A stretch of DNA of 64,000 nucleotides from Cephalotus follicularis (Eukaryota > Streptophyta > Magnoliopsida > Oxalidales > Cephalotaceae): NCBI GenBank assembly GCA_001972305.1, contig BDDD01006720.1, forward strand, positions 4,229 through 68,228, in the 5' to 3' direction. Positions 46,163 through 56,284 of the stretch are shown one piece after another. A model generated the notes under the pieces. It was not told where the DNA came from, did no database searches, and saw only the letters and a list, made by a program, of their open reading frames with translations. Made by a program: the position numbers and the translations under genes. Within the stretch, counting starts at the first letter, position 1; each line of letters starts with the position of its first letter.

Positions 46163-46861
46163 TCAGTTGAGTGGGTAACTGTTATGAATGAAGAAAATCA
46201 ATCTCTTGAAAAGAATAAAACTTGGGAGTTAATAAAACTGCCAAAGGAAAAACGGGTTGTAGGCTATAAGTGGATATTCAAGAAAAAGGAAGGTATACCG
46301 GGGGTTGAGGCAAGAAGGTTCAAGGCACGGTTAGTAGCTAAAGGTTTTACTTAGAAGGAGGGAGTGGACTTTCATGAAGTATTTTCTTCAGTTGTGAAGC
46401 ATAGCTCGATACGCGTGTTACTCGCTATGGTTGCTTGTCAAGACTTGGAGCTTGAGCAACTGGATGTCAAGACAGTGTTCTTACATGGTGAGTTAGATGA
46501 ACAGATTTACATGTCCCAGTCAGAGGGTTATCATTTTTCGAGGAAAGAAGATCATGTGTGCCTACTGAAGAAATCATTGTATGGATTGAAGCAATCTCCT
46601 AGACAGTGGTATAAAAGGTTTGATACTTTTATGATCAAGAACATTTATTGCCGATGTGAGTATGATAGCTGCGTATACTTAAAGAAACTCCCGGATGGTT
46701 CTTTTGTGTATCTGTTGGTATATGTTAATGACATGTTGATTGCGTCGAAGGATAAATTCGAGATCAACAGATTGAAGTCTCATTTAAGTAGTGAATTTGA
46801 AATGAAGGATTTGGGCGCAGCCAAGAAGATATTGGGTATGAAGATTCAAAGGGATCGTTAA
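46163..46861 (+). pseudogene. Copia-2 reverse transcriptase (broken, altered active site)
   Basis: RT starts around EWVTVMNEENQSLEKN. A TAG at about 46352 interrupts LVAKGFT-KEGVDF. The main frame 46364-46861 shows LELEQLDVKTVFLHGEL and SLYGLKQSPRQWYKRFD. The catalytic motif reads YVNDML where YVDDM is expected, so an active-site Asp has become Asn. The frame ends in TAA after IQRDR. Confidence 0.87.
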
Positions 46862-46903
46862 GCAAGACGGTTATATGTATCTTAAGAAAAGTATATAAAG
46901 AAA

Positions 46904-47692
46904 GTGCTTGAGAGGTTTGGAATGGAAAAGTCTAAACCAGTAAGTACTCATTTGGCTGGACATTTCAAATTGTCATATTCATTGTCACCGAAGACTGAGA
47001 GTGAGGTGGAGCACATGTCTCGCATTCCATATGCTAGTGCGGTTGGTAGTATGATGTATGCCATGGTGTGCACTAGGCCAGATATTTCACATGCTGTGAG
47101 TGTGGTTAGCAGGTATATGGTTAATCCAGATAAAGCTCACTGGGATGCTGTGAAATGGATAATGAAGTACTTGAGAGGTTCTACAGATGTTGGTTTAGTA
47201 TATGGTAGCGGTGGAGCTGCTAGTATGGATGTTGTGGGTTATTCGGATTCTGATTATGCAGGTGACATGGATAAGCGGAGATCGCTTACTGGATATGTGT
47301 TCACTTTGTCATGATGTGCAGTTAGTTGGGAGGCAACTTTGCAACCAACAGTGGCCTTGTCTACGACTGAGGCGGAATACATGGCATTGACTGAAGCGGT
47401 GAAAGAAGCTGTCTGGTTGCGTGGTTTGGTTGCCAGTCTTGGTTTGATACAACAGGTTTCGACAGTGTATTGTGATAGCCAAATTGTCATTCATTTGAGT
47501 AAGAATCAGATGTTTCATAAGAGAACCAAACACATTAGTGTCAGATATCACTTTATTCGAGATGTTATCGAATGGGGTGAAATTGCAGCTCAGAAGATAG
47601 CCACAACTGAGAATCCAGCTGATATATTGACTAAACCGGTTCCTGGAGAAAAGTTCAAGCTTTGCTTGAACTTAATTGGATGTTGTAGATAA
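46904..47692 (+). pseudogene. Copia-2 RNase H (one nonsense codon)
   Basis: Frame 46904-47314 includes YSDSDYAGDMDKRRS with catalytic Asp. A TGA at 47312-47314 replaces a codon before CAVSW. The same phase then reads SWEATLQPTVALSTTEAEYM (catalytic Glu), VYCDSQIVIHLSKNQ and ENPADILTKPVPG, and stops at 47692. Apart from that stop the domain looks complete. Confidence 0.87.
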
Positions 47693-47773
47693 GCTCTTGG
47701 GGATGGCAGAGGTGAGGATGCGGAGTAGCGGATGTGAATGTTGGAGAAAATTTGATCCAATGTGGAGATTTTT

Positions 47774-48425
47774 TGAGTTTGGCTTAAATTTTTTGCATGT
47801 TGCAGAATCCAGTCGGCTGTCAAGGGTGGACAGTCGATTGGATAGGATGGGTAGTCAGCTGCCAAGGATAGGCAGCCAATTGAAATGCAGAGTCTGGAGC
47901 TGTTTGCAATCAGCAAAATCCAGTCAGCTGTCAAGGCTGGATAGTCGACTGGATTATCAGGAAAATCGATTGGTGTATGATGACAGTCTACTGTTGGCGT
48001 GACTTGGGAAATTCGTTTATATAAAACAGTCAGTTGTTTTATGGGACAATCGACTACTTTTAGGGGACAGTCGACTGCTTTGGGGAGACAGTCGGCTGCC
48101 ATGCGATTAATATAAATAGGGAAGTTTTCCTCAGTTAGGTCAAGGCGACAAATAGAGAGCAAACAGAGAGATAGCAGCCAAGAGCCGATTTTGCACTAGA
48201 GAGTGGGTCTTTCTGGGTGTAATATGGGCTAAAGGTTTGTGAGAAACTCATTGTAATCTTATATTTACATAGTGAAAGAAACATATCACATCTATCCGTG
48301 AACGTAGATCACGTTGATCGAACCACGTAAATCTTGTGTCTATTTATCTTTATCGTCTTATGTGTGTTTGCTTGATTAAACTTTGCTATTTGGTTGTTAT
48401 AGTTTTCGAGGATAGTTTTACGATA
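47774..48425 (+). repeat. Copia-2 3' LTR (652 bp)
   Basis: Starts TGAGTTTGGCTTAAATTTTT, right after the polypurine tract AATGTGGAGATTTT, and ends GTTTTACGATA, where CA has mutated to TA. Same length as the 5' LTR. It keeps the cluster of CAGTCGACTG variants. Confidence 0.9.
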
Positions 48426-49391
48426 GTATCAAACAATATTTGGATATCATTATAGCACAACATTTATCTCAAACATTTCATTATCAAGCAATAATTTAAT
48501 TATACATCCCAAATCAATGTACAGAGTTCACGTTTTAAAGTAGCTAGAATTCATTTGCTGCATCTATTTTCACCCCTATGCGCATCATCCTCATTTCATT
48601 TTGTAGCAAAAGTATAGTTATAACATCTATTTAGATCTAAACATTTTGAAGATATAGCATTGTGTTGTCCAGTCCATGATCAATATTTTTAAGGTTCGTA
48701 TAATTACCAAAAGTTTATGCTATTTTATGCAAGATAAAAATAAATAAATAAAGAGTTCACTAACCTACAACTATCATAGCTACCAACCTATATCCAAAAC
48801 ATATTAATATGACCCTGCAAAAGTTCACAAGCCACTGTCACATTATTTATCACAATAACAAATTAAATAAAATAAAGAAGAACCAATAAAAGCAAAACGC
48901 CAACCATTGTAAAAGCACAATAGTAGTACGATTTTTGTAATATATAACATCACTGCAAGCGTAAGCCATAAAACAGTAGATGAACCAAAACCAATATCAA
49001 CATGGCAGCAACTAATATCACACATAAGTCTTAAAGACAAATTCGTGCCCATATAATTTTATTGATTTTATTTTATCCAAATACCAAATTATTATGATAC
49101 CAAATGTTAAATTTAGGTGTTCATCAACATCAAGAACACAAAAGCTAATATCATAATAGTCGCATAAAATAAGAATACAAATAATACAAAACTTACACTT
49201 TCACAAAGCAGACATTGATGCAGTAGCATCAGGAAAGATTTGATCTTCAATGGTCTCTCTGAATGGTAAAGATGATTGTTGGTGTTATCAATCTCTCAAC
49301 AGTAAGGAGAGGTGGTTTTGTTCAGATGACGATTGAGACCAAACCCTATTGTATTTATAGAGAATTGTCTTCCCATAAAAAACATAAAACC
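48426..49391. other. Intergenic DNA between Copia-2 and the gypsy pair
   Basis: No gene is supported. On the minus strand TATAAATAC occurs at 49351-49359 and a GTAAGT-type donor near 49190-49196, so a first exon of an unknown transcript is possible. Confidence 0.45.
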
Positions 49392-49550
49392 TTTAATATG
49401 ACCCATTCCCAGAACACCTGGGGACACGAGCTCTACTGGGGATGGCACACCTGCCAACAACCCTCCAACCCAAACCATCCAACAAAAGCGACGAGCAAAC
49501 GCTCCAGGCGACTAAAACACAAAAGCCCGACAAGAAAGCCAGGGCAGAGT
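49392..49550 (-). repeat. Remnant of the 3' end of element B's 3' LTR
   Basis: About 155 bp from 'gacccattcccagaacacc' match, in the same + orientation, the end of B's 5' LTR at 63119-63275, and in inverted orientation the end of A's LTR (about 56120-56284). It is a minus-oriented LTR terminus lying left of element A. This fits B's 3' LTR having been split by the insertion of A. Its inner edge is fused directly to A's gag at 49551. Confidence 0.75.
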
Positions 49551-50340
49551 TGAAGAGATCTATGAACAGATCGGGATCGTGGACGATTTACGTGTATGTC
49601 TTGCTTCTTTCTTGTTACAGAGGAATGCTAGTCGTTGGTGGGATTCTATCAAGGAGAGGCATGCAGACGTAACAGCGATCTCTTGAGATATCTTTCGGCG
49701 AGAGTTTCGACAGTATTTCTATCCTCCGACTTATGTTCAGAAGAAGAGGAGGGAGTTCCTCCATCTACGTCAAGACAACTTGTCAGTGGCGGAGTATGAG
49801 TACCGTTTCATGGAATTGTCTTATTTTTCTCCCGCACTTGTTGCAGACCAGGAAGAAAAGTGTCAGAAGTTTATGGAAGGGTTGAGACCTGAGGTGAGGC
49901 ATTTAGCTGCTCTCATCACGTGGACAGTTTTTGGTAACTTGGGGTGGCCGCCAAGCGTGTTGAGCAGAGTCTTGCAGACCAGAGGGCTAGGCAAGACCGA
50001 GGACAGAAGCGTGTTGCTTCTTAGGCCGAGCAAGGTGAGAATGCTTCTAAGAGTCATGGGAGGCGGAGGAATAGATCCTCTGGGAAGTCTGGTAACCGAG
50101 GGTATCATTCACAGACCAGGTCGGATGGTCAGGGAATGTTTCCCCGCAGCCTACGTTCTCTCCAGTAGCTAGTGGTGTGCAGCAGAGTACAGTAGCTTCT
50201 TCACAACCACTGAGATGTCAACGGTGTGGATAGTCTCACTTTGGGAATTGTAAGTCCGATTCCTGGGTATGCTTTTTGTGTGGTCAACCTGGACATTTTG
50301 TGAGGAATTGTCCTCAAGCTCAGCAGTTGTCAGAACGCCT
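49551..50340 (+). pseudogene. Element A gag (5'-truncated, broken)
   Basis: It opens in the region matching VEKIFEQTGIMDDL of B. The capsid-like part is visible (HLRQDNLSVAEYEYRFMELS). A TGA at about 49685 replaces the Trp codon kept in B. A frameshift near 49930 follows the GLRPEVRH block. The zinc knuckle CFLCGQPGHFVRNC lies at about 50269-50310, preceded by QRCG-stop-SHFGNC, where B has Gln. Confidence 0.83.
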
Positions 50341-50479
50341 GAACCAGTTGCTCATGCTAGACAACCGACAGGCACAGGATCGAGACAACCAGGACAACAA
50401 TCGGCAGGGCAGAGGATAGGATCAACAGCTTCACAAGCAGGTACCTCTAGATTGGGTAGCAGCAGGCCGACGGGTAGAC

Positions 50480-51010
50480 CTGCCGCAACCGCAAGAGTTT
50501 ATGCTATGAATAGGGATGATGCCCTTGCAGCTCCAGACGTGGCTATAGGTATGGTTGTTATCCTTGGCAGAGATGCCATAGCTCTTTTTGATACCGGAGC
50601 CACTTTGTCTTTTGTTGCTCATGCATTTTGCATTCATACGGAAAATGAGTTGAGTCCTTTGGAAGAGGAGATAGTGGTTTTAGTTCCAACAGGACAGACC
50701 TATCGGGTAGGTCGGGTGCTTAAGGCCTGCGATGTTTTGGCTGGTGAGAAAAACTTTCCAGCAAACCTTATTTCTTTCCCCATCGAAGATTTTTATGCCA
50801 TCCTGGGTATGGATTGGCTTACAGCTCATAAGACGGTGGTGGATTGTTCTCAGAGACTTGTTTCTTTCCAGATGTCCGAGGGATCTGTTATGGAGTTGGC
50901 ATGTGAACAGCGCTCGTTGCCGAGCAGGATGATCTCAGCTATGGATGCAAGGAGGATCTTGCATAAAGACGGACAAGGTTTCTTGGCTCACGTGGTAGAA
51001 ACGAGGGTGT
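50480..51010 (+). pseudogene. Element A protease
   Basis: Within the open frame 50269-51186 are VVILGRDAIALFDTGATLSF, with the retropepsin DTG, and FYAILGMDWLTAHKTVVDC, typical of gypsy proteases. The frame shifts near 51030, before RT. Confidence 0.85.
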
Positions 51011-51035
51011 CCGAGCAAGAGGTAAAGGTATTCCA

Positions 51036-52256
51036 GTGGTCTGCGACTTCTTGGATGTTTTTCCCGGAGAGTTACCAGGGTTGCCACCTGTCAGAGCAAT
51101 GGATTTTGTTATTGAGTTGGTTCCTGGTGTTTTGCCAGTGTCCCTTGCTCCTTATCGGATGGCACAAGTGGAGCTCAAGGAGTTGAAGGTACAGTTGGAT
51201 GAGCTGTTAGAGAAAGGGTTCATCAGACCCAGTAGATCTCCTTGGGGTGCTCGAGTGTTGTTTGTGAAGAAGAAGGACAGTGCTTTATGGATATGCGTCG
51301 ACTATAGGCAGCTCAACAAGGTCACGGTGAGAAACAAGTATCCGTTGCCTCGGATTGATGACTTGTTTGACCAGTTGAATGACGCCAGCGTGTTCTCGAG
51401 GATTGATCTTCGCTCGGGTTATCACCAGCTGAGGATAAAGGAGTAGGATATTCCCAAGATGGCCTTTAGATCTCGTTATGGCCACTTTGAGTTTTCAGTT
51501 ATGCCGTTTGGTCTGACCAACGCGCCAGCAGCTTTCATGGAGTTGATGAATCGAATGTTCCAGCCTTATCTTGACACCTTTGTGGTGGTGTTCATAGATG
51601 ATGTTATGGTGTATTCTTGGGATGTGACCGAGCATGGTGAACACTTGAGGATTGTGTTGCAGACGTTGAGAGACCATAGGTTGTATGCTAAGCTCAGTAA
51701 GTGTGAGTTTTAGTTGGACAATGTAGTCTTTTTGGGCCATGTGATCTCGGGCTAGGGAATAGAAGTGGATCCGATGAAGGTGGAATCTGTTGTAGCTTGG
51801 GAACGACTGAGGAACTCGTTTGAGGTCCGAAGTTTTCTTGGTTTGGCTGGTTATTATAGGAGGTTCATCGAAGGGTTTTCCTCGATAGCCGCTCCTCTGT
51901 CAAATTTGACAAAGAAGACAGTGAAGTTCGTTTGGTCGGACGCTTGTGAGAAGAGTTTCCTGGAGTTGAAGCAGAGGTTGACATCGGCACCTATGCTAGT
52001 TCTTCCTTCCCCAAGAGTTGGTTTTGTGGTTTTCAGTAACGCTTCCAAGCAAGGGCTAGGTTGTGTACTGATGCACGAAGGTAAGGTGATAGCTTATGCT
52101 TCTGGGAAGTTGAAGGCCCCCGAGCATAACTATCCTACTCATGATCTAGAGTTGGTAGCGGTGGTTTTTACGTTGAAGATTTGGCGGCATTACCTTTATG
52201 GAGAGGTCTGTCAGATCTTTACTGACCACCAGAGTTTGAAGTATTTGTTTTCCTAG
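51036..52256 (+). pseudogene. Element A reverse transcriptase and RNase H (several TAG stops)
   Basis: [38 protein letters not shown], a TAG at 51444-51446 where B has [23 protein letters not shown] and the catalytic [14 protein letters not shown] at 51711-51713 replaces Trp, and one near 51753 replaces Gln. RNase H follows in 51765-52256: [25 protein letters not shown] (B has FSDAS, so the catalytic Asp is Asn here) and [13 protein letters not shown], ending in TAG at 52254-52256. Confidence 0.88.
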
Positions 52257-53400
52257 CAGCATCTTAACATGAGGCAGAGAAGATGGATTGAGCTGATCAA
52301 GGACTATGATTGCACCATTGAGTATCACCCAGGTAAGGCTAATGTGGTAGCCGATGCGCTGAGCAGGAAGTCTTCTCTTCCCCTGGCACATGTTCAGACG
52401 ATTTACTTGCCGTTGTTGGAGTAGTTTAGATCTTTGGGCGTGGAGTTGTCCGCCAAGGACAACAGAGCAATGGTAGCTTCTCTTCGGGTGAGGTCAGTTT
52501 TGGTGGACCAAATCCGTAAGGCACAGGAAAAGGATTAGAGGTTGGTTAAGCTCTTGAAGCAAGTCCAAGAAGGATCTCGGAATGACTTCCACATCCGAGA
52601 GGATGGTGCTCTGATGTTTGGCCCGAGGATATGTGTGCCACATGTAGTAGAGCTTAAGAAGGATATTTTGGATGAAGCATACTATTCTACTTGGTCAATG
52701 CATCCTAGGAGTACCAAGATGTATCGTGACCTTAAGCTTCTCTATTGGTGGAGTGGAATGAAGAGAGAAATTTCAAGATTTGTGGCAAAATGCCTAACTT
52801 ACCAGCAGGTGAAAACAGAAAGACAGAAGCCGTCAGGTCTTCTTCAGTCTCTTCCTATTCCATAGTGGAAGTGGGATCATATTTCTAGGGATTTCGTCTC
52901 AGGTTTTCCTTTGACGTAGAGGAAACACGATGCCATATGGGTTATAGTGGATCGACTGACCAAGTCGGCTCACTTTTTGCCAGTACGGATGGTATATAAC
53001 TTGGAAAGGTTGGCTTTATTGTTTCAGACAGAGATCCGAGGTTCACTTCAAGATTTTGGCAGAGCTTGCAAGCAGCGTTGGTTGCAGAGTTGTGACTCAG
53101 TACATCGTATCATCCTCAGATTGATGGAAAGTAAGAGCGGACGATCCAAATTCTTGAAGATATATTGAGAGCCTGTGTGATGGACTTCAAGGAGGGTTGG
53201 GATTCTCGGCTGACCTTGATCGAATTCGCCTGCAACAATAGCTACCAAACAAGTCTTGGTATGGCACCATATGAAGATTTGTATGGCAGGCGTTATAGAA
53301 CACAGTTGTATTGGGACGAGGTTGGGGATCGCAAGTTGCTAGGTCCCGAGATGGATCAAGACATGGCTGAGAAGGTGAAGCTTATTAGAGAATGCTTATA
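52257..53400 (+). pseudogene. Element A integrase (broken, with a deletion)
   Basis: The zinc-binding segment is seen at 52542-52865 (YYSTWSMHPRSTKMYRDL, CLTYQQ where B has CLTCQQ). Core: [18 protein letters not shown] at 52945, then a deletion of roughly 48 bases relative to B ([21 protein letters not shown]). The end region reads [23 protein letters not shown] stops lie at about 52422, 52536, 52863 and 52917. Confidence 0.85.
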
Positions 53401-53449
53401 AGCAACGCATAGCAAGAAAAAAAGTTATGTCGATCAACGTAGTAAGGCT

Positions 53450-53923
53450 TTGGAGTTCTCTGTTGGTGATATGGTTTTCCTCAGTGTATCACCATACACT
53501 GGAGTGGTTCATTTTGGTAAGCGTGGTAAGCTTAAACCAAGGTATGTGGGTCCTTCTGAGGTTTTGAAGAGGATTGGACCAGTAGCTTATCGTCTGGATT
53601 TACCTCAGGAGATGGCTCATGTACACAATGTCTTCCATGTTTCTATGCAGAGGAAGTATGTGACAGACCCCTCTCATGTTTTGGAGAGTTTGGTGGAGTT
53701 TCCCAAGGAAGAGTTGAAGACCTTAGCGTATGAGGAGATCCTAGTGAAAGTTTTAGATCGTCGGGAGCAAGTCTTAAGGAGTAAGACTATCCCTTCGGTA
53801 AAGGTCCTTTGCAGAAATCAAGTAGTAGAGGAAGCTACCTGGGAAAGAGAAGAGGAAATGAGGAGTCGTTATCCCGACCTCTTTGGTATGCCAACAGGCA
53901 ATTTCAAGGACGAAATTTCCTAA
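53450..53923 (+). CDS. Element A integrase C-terminus with chromodomain
   Basis: This is an open frame of 157 codons. First comes the GPY/F-like region (KLKPRYVGPSEVLKRIGPVA, HVHNVFHVSMQRKYV). Then a chromodomain-like end: YEEILVKVLDRREQVLRSKT, VKVLCRNQVVEEATWEREEE, DLFG. Chromodomains at this position define chromoviruses and steer integration to chromatin. The usual 'VLWRN' Trp is Cys here, which probably harms binding. Confidence 0.82.
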   Translation: MEFSVGDMVFLSVSPYTGVVHFGKRGKLKPRYVGPSEVLKRIGPVAYRLDLPQEMAHVHNVFHVSMQRKYVTDPSHVLESLVEFPKEELKTLAYEEILVKVLDRREQVLRSKTIPSVKVLCRNQVVEEATWEREEEMRSRYPDLFGMPTGNFKDEIS

Positions 53924-53934
53924 GGTGGGGTGGA

Positions 53935-56284
53935 TGTAACGACCCAGGTCCAATTTTAGGGTATTGGACTTTGTTGTTCTGGGCCTTAAAATTTTTCTTT
54001 TGGATAAGGGAAGTTTGGGCCTTGGTTTGGTGGTGGAATGATTTGCTTTTGGCTTGGTTCGGCTGATGCATTTTGGAGGGATGGTTTGATGTGAACACGT
54101 GGGAGTGACAGGTTGTGTAAGGGATTTGCAGAGTCCTATCTTTTCAAGCACACACAACCTTCACATCAAGGAGCCGTTGTATCAGTTGAGGACGCCAAAA
54201 GTGAGTAGTTGAGAGAAGTGTGTAAGTTCTCTGTGCTTTCTTCTTTCCTTCTGAAGTTTCCTTTGGCGAAGACGAGTTTTGCTTGGAGAATGAGATCCTT
54301 GAGTTAGTAGAGGTGAGCTCTTCCCTTCTTCGTCTTCTTTCCTCTATTTGTTTGGCAATGTGCGTGCCAAACCTTCCATTTACAGTGGAGTCGGAGATGG
54401 TGACGGTGATCGTGATGCTCTATGGTGGAATGTTGAGCATTGTGGATGGTCAGGATGACTATCCGAGGAGACGATTATGCATTGAAGGTTACATGCATGT
54501 TTTCTCTCTGTTTTTGTTACAGACTGTGCTAAGTCTGTGTTTTTTTGTTCTTGTAGCAGAGGAGCCGAGCGTTGATCCTGAGCTATAGGAGTTGTGCGGA
54601 GGTATGGATAAGTGGTGAGTGGGACATTCCTTCTTTTATCTTGAAACAGTTGAGAGTCTTAAGCTTATTGTGTGTCCTCAGGTTTTATGTTATTTCCTTC
54701 CATGGTGGCTTGTTTTGAGAGTTGTTTCTTCCTTGTTTTGACATATTTCTTTCAGTTGATATTGATTTACGAGCTGGTGAGCTTGAGGTTCTGGGTGATA
54801 TTTCCCCTTGTTATATCCTGTTTAAATATATATGTCACAACTCTTTTGATACCATGTGTTGTTGAGTTCGGATACTGGATACTAAGTACCGTGGTGACCG
54901 ATAGGATACTTGCTATGGGATTTCCGACGAAGGATGGTCTGTGCGGTGATTCGCTGACCTACCTGTCGAAGTTCTCATACAAGATTGCTGACGAGGGTGG
55001 TGGCTTGTGGTGATTCGCTAGCCCATCAGTTGATGTCCGTGATCTAGCTCGTCTCCCAGGGGCTGGGTTTGACACTGATCAATCGGCACCTCTGATGGAA
55101 GGCTAAGACTTGTGGCTCTCTGTATCGATACATGGCAGGTGGTGCACTCTCTGTAAGCCTATGATCTCCTTCTCCGGTCAAGGACTGTTGAGATTTTCTG
55201 CCGTGAAATTCGGCGCTAGTAGATGTATAGAAATGGCCAATGTGCGATTTGATAATGTGGCAGTACCAGTATTCTTCTGATCAATTGATTCATGGAGTTT
55301 TGATCCTTTTGTTGGGTTCTCGGGAAATTGGGTTTGGACACCTTGCTTTACTTTTATCTCTCATATTACTGTTTCATAGCAATGTTGAGATATACATCTT
55401 TTGCTGTCTTTTATACTCCAAATAGTCTTTTGATTCTTGTTGAGTGTCCTCGAATGGTTGGCCGACGTGAGCTAGTTGGCCAGTTGGGCATAACCTTTTG
55501 TTCAACGTCCAGTGTCGTCGGGCGCTATGGAATGCTTTCTTTCCCCTTTTACTAATCTGTGGACTAATCCCCTCCCAGGTTGTTATTTTGAAGTAGAGGA
55601 AGCGAGTGAAGTTCTTCCCCAAGTCAGACCAAGTTAAAGACTTGTTGCGAGGTAGACCGAGGAGTTTGCTCTTCCCTTGGCCTTCTCGGCTAGTTCCCTT
55701 CATGCATTGGGACATATTTTGGGATGTTATTCTTTTGTAAACAATCATGTACATGACCCTTGGGAGAATATTGATGTACTCGGACTTAAGCGAGTCCTCA
55801 GACATTGTGGCGTGCTCTTGGATCCTTGTCCGTCTTTGGGCGTTGGCGCGTCCCAGGACATTTTGGTATCCTCGGGCGTTTTGGTTTCTTGGGTGTCCGC
55901 GGACGCCTAGTTCGTGTTGAGGCCCAAGTGCTTGGAATTTGTTACCGAGGTGAGGAGTTGTAGCATTTGAATCCTCGGGCTCTTAGTAAACATTGGTGGT
56001 TGGGTGTGCACGTGCGGGGCAAATGTGTGTTTCCACGGGCTTAAGTGAAACGGGGAGTTTTGGGTCCCCACCAGTTTCCTTTGAGTCCTCAACCTTTTCA
56101 TTGGACAAGACGTGGTATCGCATGTCCTTTGCCCTAGCATTCTTGTAGGGCTTTTGTGTTTTAGACGCCTTGATCGTTTGCTCGACGCTTTTGCTGGATG
56201 GTTTGGGTTGGAGGGTTGTTGGCAGGTGTGCCATCCCTGGCAGAGCTCGTGTCCTCGGGTGTTCTGGGAACGGGTCCTGTTACG
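53935..56284 (+). repeat. Element A 3' LTR (about 2,350 bp)
   Basis: It starts TGTAACGACCCAGG, right after the polypurine tract AAGGTGGGGTGGA. It ends GGGTCCTGTTACG (final A changed). The first 1,844 bp (to 55778) match the reverse complement of 56327-58154. The last 506 bp match the ends at 49392-49550 and 63118 onward. The sequence between these two parts in B's 5' LTR (about 63640-63872) is missing here, so this LTR has an internal deletion. Confidence 0.82.

Larger units (their letters stand above)
40505..48425 (+). mobile_element. Copia-2: Ty1/copia retrotransposon split by a solo LTR
   Basis: Two 652-bp LTRs flank a copia coding region, which is interrupted by a gypsy solo LTR at 42177-44713. 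Gag, protease, integrase, RT and RNase H are all recognisable and similar to Copia-1. The flanking 5-mers (TTTAT on the left, GTATC on the right) do not match, and the terminal bases are mutated (CG..., ...TA), so no target duplication can be shown. Every gene has stops. Confidence 0.92.
49551..56284 (+). mobile_element. Element A: chromodomain Ty3/gypsy (Tekay/Del-type), lacks 5' LTR and gag start
   Basis: The gag middle begins abruptly at 49551, fused to LTR sequence of the neighbour. Protease, RT, RNase H, integrase and chromodomain follow, then a 3' LTR starting at 53935. The 5' LTR, primer site and the first part of gag are absent, by comparison with element B. The coding region has many TAG stops and cannot be active. 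Confidence 0.88.

Noticed and set aside
47590..48162. A 190-codon minus-strand open frame
   Set aside because: It spans the end of RNase H and the Copia-2 LTR; its apparent repeats come from the AGTCGACT motif array read in the opposite strand.
55374..55805. A 143-codon minus-strand frame, with a similar + strand frame at 56198-56587
   Set aside because: Both are the same antisense reading of the LTR in two inverted copies, without a known domain. Conservation follows from LTR homology.
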